Part shown: in pieces, positions 61,501 through 64,000 of the stretch
How the letters are laid out: every line of letters begins with the position of its first letter
How positions within the stretch are numbered: position 1 is the stretch's first letter
Source of the DNA: Theileria orientalis strain Shintoku
Lineage: Eukaryota; Apicomplexa; Aconoidasida; Piroplasmida; Theileriidae
Direction: 5' to 3'
DNA: 64,000 nt
Assembly: GCF_000740895.1 (NCBI RefSeq)
Contig: NC_025260.1
Location: 1,716,001-1,780,000 of the forward strand
The notes under the pieces: generated by a model
Database searches by the model: none
Seen by the model: only the letters and a program-made list of their open reading frames with translations
What the model was told of the DNA's origin: nothing
Position numbers and translations under genes: made by a program

Positions 61501-62389
61501 TCTGCTTCGCTGCCTCGTCTCCGTACGAGTATTTCATTCCCCCTGATTGCGACAAACTCGGTGTTCTTGACATCTGTGGCGTTCTTTTACTTTCGGGGGA
61601 ATTCAGGTAATAGTTATTCAGGTTTACAGCGTTCCTTATCAGCTGCGAGCACAGATATTTTAATACATATTTCGTCGATTCAGTCTTTCCTGCTCCCGAC
61701 TCTCCTGATATCAGAATGCTCTGGCAGTTCCCGTCCAACATTCCGTAGTATGCGTCGCTTGCTGTACTGAACACGTGCGGGTCCTTGTCTCCGACATAGT
61801 CAAATTTCATCAACATCTACACATTATTGTCTACGTTTATAAAGCTTCTTATTTAGAGCGCTCATCCGGTTAATCCTTGACATATGTTCTATTTTTATAC
61901 GTCCCACTTTTACTCATTGTAACATTCAACATTTATATACAAATGGCTTACCTGGTTTGAATACAGATTTGGAATCGTTTTAAACGGATTCACTGCTATT
62001 AAAATATTCCCTGTTAGCGAATATATTTTATCCCTTTTAAATCTCCAGTGGAGGCTGTGTAATATTGACGCTTCGTGTAAATGTGTCAATTTTGTCAAAT
62101 CGTCGGGAACATCATCTTTTCCATCAATATCTATGCACATTTTCAGGATCTTTATTCACTTACCGACTGACTGAGGATAAAATGTATCAGTGGTCTTATA
62201 TTCTCTAAGCTCTCCGTTCTTATCGCCAAGAAGCTTAACTGTCACTGTTTGTTCTGTGACGTTCTCGACAAAGGCTTCAAGCCAAACCTAAAAATGTTAA
62301 AACATTTCGCACATAATCGGTTTTACCTCATCTTTACAAGGAACAAATATGTATGTTCCTGGTGTCAATTTTAAATTATCATTTGCCAT
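55534..62389 (-). CDS. MYOF: Myosin F (class XXII): motor, IQ/coiled coil, GTPase-like domain, WD40 tail
   Basis: Thirteen or more exons, about 1,700 residues. Start MANDNLKLTPGTYIFV at 62389, an SH3-like N-domain. Motor domain: P-loop GESGAGKTESTKYVLKYL, switch I NHNSSRYGKY, switch II DIFGFECF, actin-binding and relay regions (LNSFEQLCINFTNETLQNFFN, PHFIRCIKPN). Then six or so IQ repeats in 59180-58780 (NAVVIQKNYRSYRQR, AATTIQSYFKMYVQR), a coiled coil (YESKVLQLQARLSSLNGLL), a GTPase-like domain (about 58340-57410) with GPAGSGKS, EVPGE, QNDL and matching secondary structure, and WD40 repeats (56795-55534). Class XXII myosins with WD40 tails are known from Toxoplasma MyoF, where they act in organelle and vesicle transport. 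The middle GTPase-like domain was not part of my expectation for the family. Confidence 0.88.
55828..55970. repeat. Intronic about 55-base tandem repeat
   Basis: Two and a half copies of a unit with tagattagtcaatgatctaa and ctagtataataatcgtccaat in a MyoF intron. Confidence 0.9.
56184..56306. repeat. Intronic 35-37 base tandem repeat
   Basis: Three copies of a unit gccacaataaactaactacca in a MyoF intron. Confidence 0.9.
57982..58050. repeat. Intronic 34-base tandem repeat
   Basis: Two direct copies of gacaactagtacaactagaa...aacatt, with related sequence again near 58105-58135, in a MyoF intron. Confidence 0.9.
59510..59588. repeat. Intronic (ATT/ATC)n microsatellite
   Basis: Array of attatcattatcattatt triplets in a MyoF intron. 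Confidence 0.95.
60110..60195. repeat. Intronic 28-base tandem repeat, 3 copies
   Basis: Perfect-to-near-perfect copies of catttagttgtaaatattca followed by tcaatata at 60110, 60138 and 60166 in a MyoF intron. Confidence 0.97.
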
Positions 62390-63320
62390 CTGTTTTACTT
62401 CGAATTAATACATTATTGTTATGATTACACATTAATCTTTAAAACAGATATACTGTCATTTATATATATTATAATATTTTACACAATGAAGAGAAACATA
62501 AATTTAGAAAGAATTTAAGAAAAATGGGAATAAACAAGTGTAAACAGACACTTCCAATAAAATTACAAATACTCAAGTGGCTACTATTAAGTTATACAAG
62601 TGCCTCAATAAAATACACACGTAAAAACAAGTAACAATCAAATAAAATCCGATATAGAAAAAACAAATTTAAATCATTGCGATAGCCGGGACTCGAACCC
62701 GGGCCCCAACCTTGGGAGGGTTGGATCCTACCCCTGGACCACTAACGCTCATGGGTGCGACTATTTTGTCAATCTAAATCATTTTCAATATTTAAATTTA
62801 AATAAATTTGAAATATAATTATTTTTGTTTAATTATATATATTATTTGTTTTTGAATTATGCTTTGATTCATATTGTATATTTATGGAATCCATGAAAAA
62901 ATTTACACAGAAGTTGATAGATGACCTTTATATACGATTATTACACTTGTTTACATATGCTTGACACTTATTTAACTGATTACTTGCTATCTATACATCC
63001 ATAGATTACACATCTAGGAAGGATGCAAATACGGATAAAGAAGTATTATAAAAATTCCTTGGTCCATAAAAACATATTATTTTATGATAAACAATAAGAA
63101 AATTCTTATTAAATAATAGTTTTAAAGTTTGGTAGGTACTAAATAGTTGTTTTTGGAAAATCAGTGTAAAAACAGCGGGGTACATAATTCGAACATTTTT
63201 AGATAAATAAAGCAAATATGATCACAAAACAATTTTTTATCTTAAATTTATTGTAAATAAAACCTAGTTTTAATTGTTTTAAAATTTATTTAAAATTTAT
63301 TATAACCAATATGGGAAATC
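62390..63320. other. Intergenic, AT-rich, contains one tRNA gene
   Basis: Divergent promoters of MyoF and the PH-like gene. Apart from the tRNA, only AT-rich DNA; an ATG at 63311 (MGNHVTQFKL then stop) out of frame with the downstream gene is not coding as read. Confidence 0.6.
62678..62748 (-). tRNA. tRNA-Gly(CCC)
   Basis: Cloverleaf folds completely: acceptor GCGTTAG/CTATCGC (one U-U mismatch), D-arm GTCC/GGAT with AGGGGTA loop, anticodon arm CAACC/GGTTG with loop CTCCCAA, T-arm CCGGG/CCCGG with TTCGAGT. Anticodon CCC (plus-strand ggg at 62714-62716) reads GGG, glycine. Discriminator A. No intron. Internal A box (TGGTCCAGGGG) and B box (GGTTCGAGTCC) are present, so it is RNA polymerase III-transcribable. 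Confidence 0.96.
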
Positions 63321-63998
63321 ATGTTACACAATTTAAACTATAATTGGATGGATCAATTATCGGCTGGCACTTTAAACGAAAGCCCAGCGATTAGCGAACT
63401 AACATATGAATATATCAGAAGGATTCCTATTACAGAATCACTAACTAGAGTTTTTAGAGGCGATTACCTAAAAAAATGGAAAAGATCAGTACCACTGACC
63501 TCAATCAACCCATCAGATAGTCCAGAAACACTGGAGCCTCACCCTCAAGGCATAAAGAGGATATTTAGTACCCTCCCAAAGGGAAAATCGCATGAACGCT
63601 TCTTCTGGGTGTGCCAAGTCTGCGATACGCTGTTTCTAAGATGGCACTCCAGGAGAAAAGCGAGCTTCGAGAGCATATTCCCACTATGCGCAGTGAAGTC
63701 TATACACAGAGCAGACGAATTGTCATTCTTCGACAAAAGGGAGCCTTTTGATGGAATCGATATGAAACAAGTGTTCGTGATAAACGGAAGAGTTGGACTA
63801 TATTTGGCAGCGGAGTCAGAAAGAGAGGCCTTGCTGTGGATATCAGGGTTGTATTTTGCGTCGAGATACGCCAGAAGCGAGTACGCTCTAAACTGGATAA
63901 CAAACTCGCCACTGTATAACAATTATCTGTCAACACAAAGGAGGAGGACGACAGGTATGATAAGTAGACTAAAAGTGCAGTTTGGAAAATTAAAATAG
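63321..63998 (+). CDS. PH-like domain protein
   Basis: Single exon, 225 residues, start ATG 63321, stop 63996-63998. Residues 90-190 follow a PH-domain layout: ERFFWVCQVCDTLFLRW (strands 1-2), FPLCAVKSIHR, KQVFVINGRVGLYLAAESEREALLWISGLYFAS (last strands and C-terminal helix with conserved W). A phosphoinositide- or protein-binding role is likely. No transmembrane segment; the basic tail (RRRTTGMISRLKVQFGKLK) may contact membranes. Confidence 0.75.
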   Translation: MLHNLNYNWMDQLSAGTLNESPAISELTYEYIRRIPITESLTRVFRGDYLKKWKRSVPLTSINPSDSPETLEPHPQGIKRIFSTLPKGKSHERFFWVCQVCDTLFLRWHSRRKASFESIFPLCAVKSIHRADELSFFDKREPFDGIDMKQVFVINGRVGLYLAAESEREALLWISGLYFASRYARSEYALNWITNSPLYNNYLSTQRRRTTGMISRLKVQFGKLK

Positions 63999-64000
63999 TT

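Noticed and set aside
63311..63343. MGNH N-myristoylation-like start before the PH-like gene
   Set aside because: Frame stops after ten codons, and no splice junction joins it to the downstream frame.

Overview
The window looks like nuclear chromosomal DNA of a piroplasmid apicomplexan (Theileria, Babesia or Cytauxzoon type). The evidence is dense genes on both strands, many very short introns (about 29 to 40 bases, GT...AG, T-rich before the acceptor), AT-rich intergenic DNA, and lineage markers: a class XXII myosin (MyoF-type) with a WD40 tail, a six-span GAPM-like membrane protein, and a mitochondrial-type Hsp90 with piroplasm-style short exons. No transposon, phage, CRISPR array or rRNA was seen. 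All intron and exon structures were read by eye from splice sites and reading frame, so end points of multi-exon genes are models.

Layout. 1-2.7 kb: two secreted-protein genes, head to head. 2.9-5.9 kb: a SET (SMYD-like) plus ankyrin protein. 6.6-9.0 kb: NOP56 and a small possible EF-hand protein. 9.3-15.5 kb: a MYST histone acetyltransferase and a large M16C zinc metalloprotease. 15.8-22 kb: organellar Hsp90, the AP-1 sigma adaptor and an unrecognised protein. 22.9-27.5 kb: MLH1 and Ran. 28.0-31.2 kb: THO complex subunit 1 (THOC1/Hpr1), which is easily mistaken for two or three genes. 31.8-38 kb: an AT-rich stretch with a large polytopic membrane protein and an organellar tyrosyl-tRNA synthetase. 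38.7-45.5 kb: the GAPM-like protein, an unrecognised helical protein, the AP-4 sigma adaptor and eIF4A-III. 45.8-49.6 kb: an apparently catalytically dead 3'-5' exonuclease-like protein, a doubtful small gene and an RS-like protein. 49.9-55.4 kb: an intronless F-box-like/WD protein, a small secreted protein and an RBBP4/MSI1-type WD40 protein. 55.5-62.4 kb: myosin F. 62.7 kb: tRNA-Gly(CCC). 63.3-64 kb: a PH-like protein.

Functional themes are ordinary core cell biology (snoRNP assembly, chromatin modification, mRNA export and exon-junction factors, nuclear transport, vesicle adaptors, mismatch repair) plus parasite-specific motility and surface functions. The most notable signal is inside the myosin: between the coiled coil and the WD40 repeats sits a complete, degenerate Ras/Rab-like GTPase domain. 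Other points of interest are a pseudo-exonuclease, tandem minisatellites concentrated in introns and at convergent gene ends, and an intron at the identical position and phase in the AP-1 sigma and AP-4 sigma genes.
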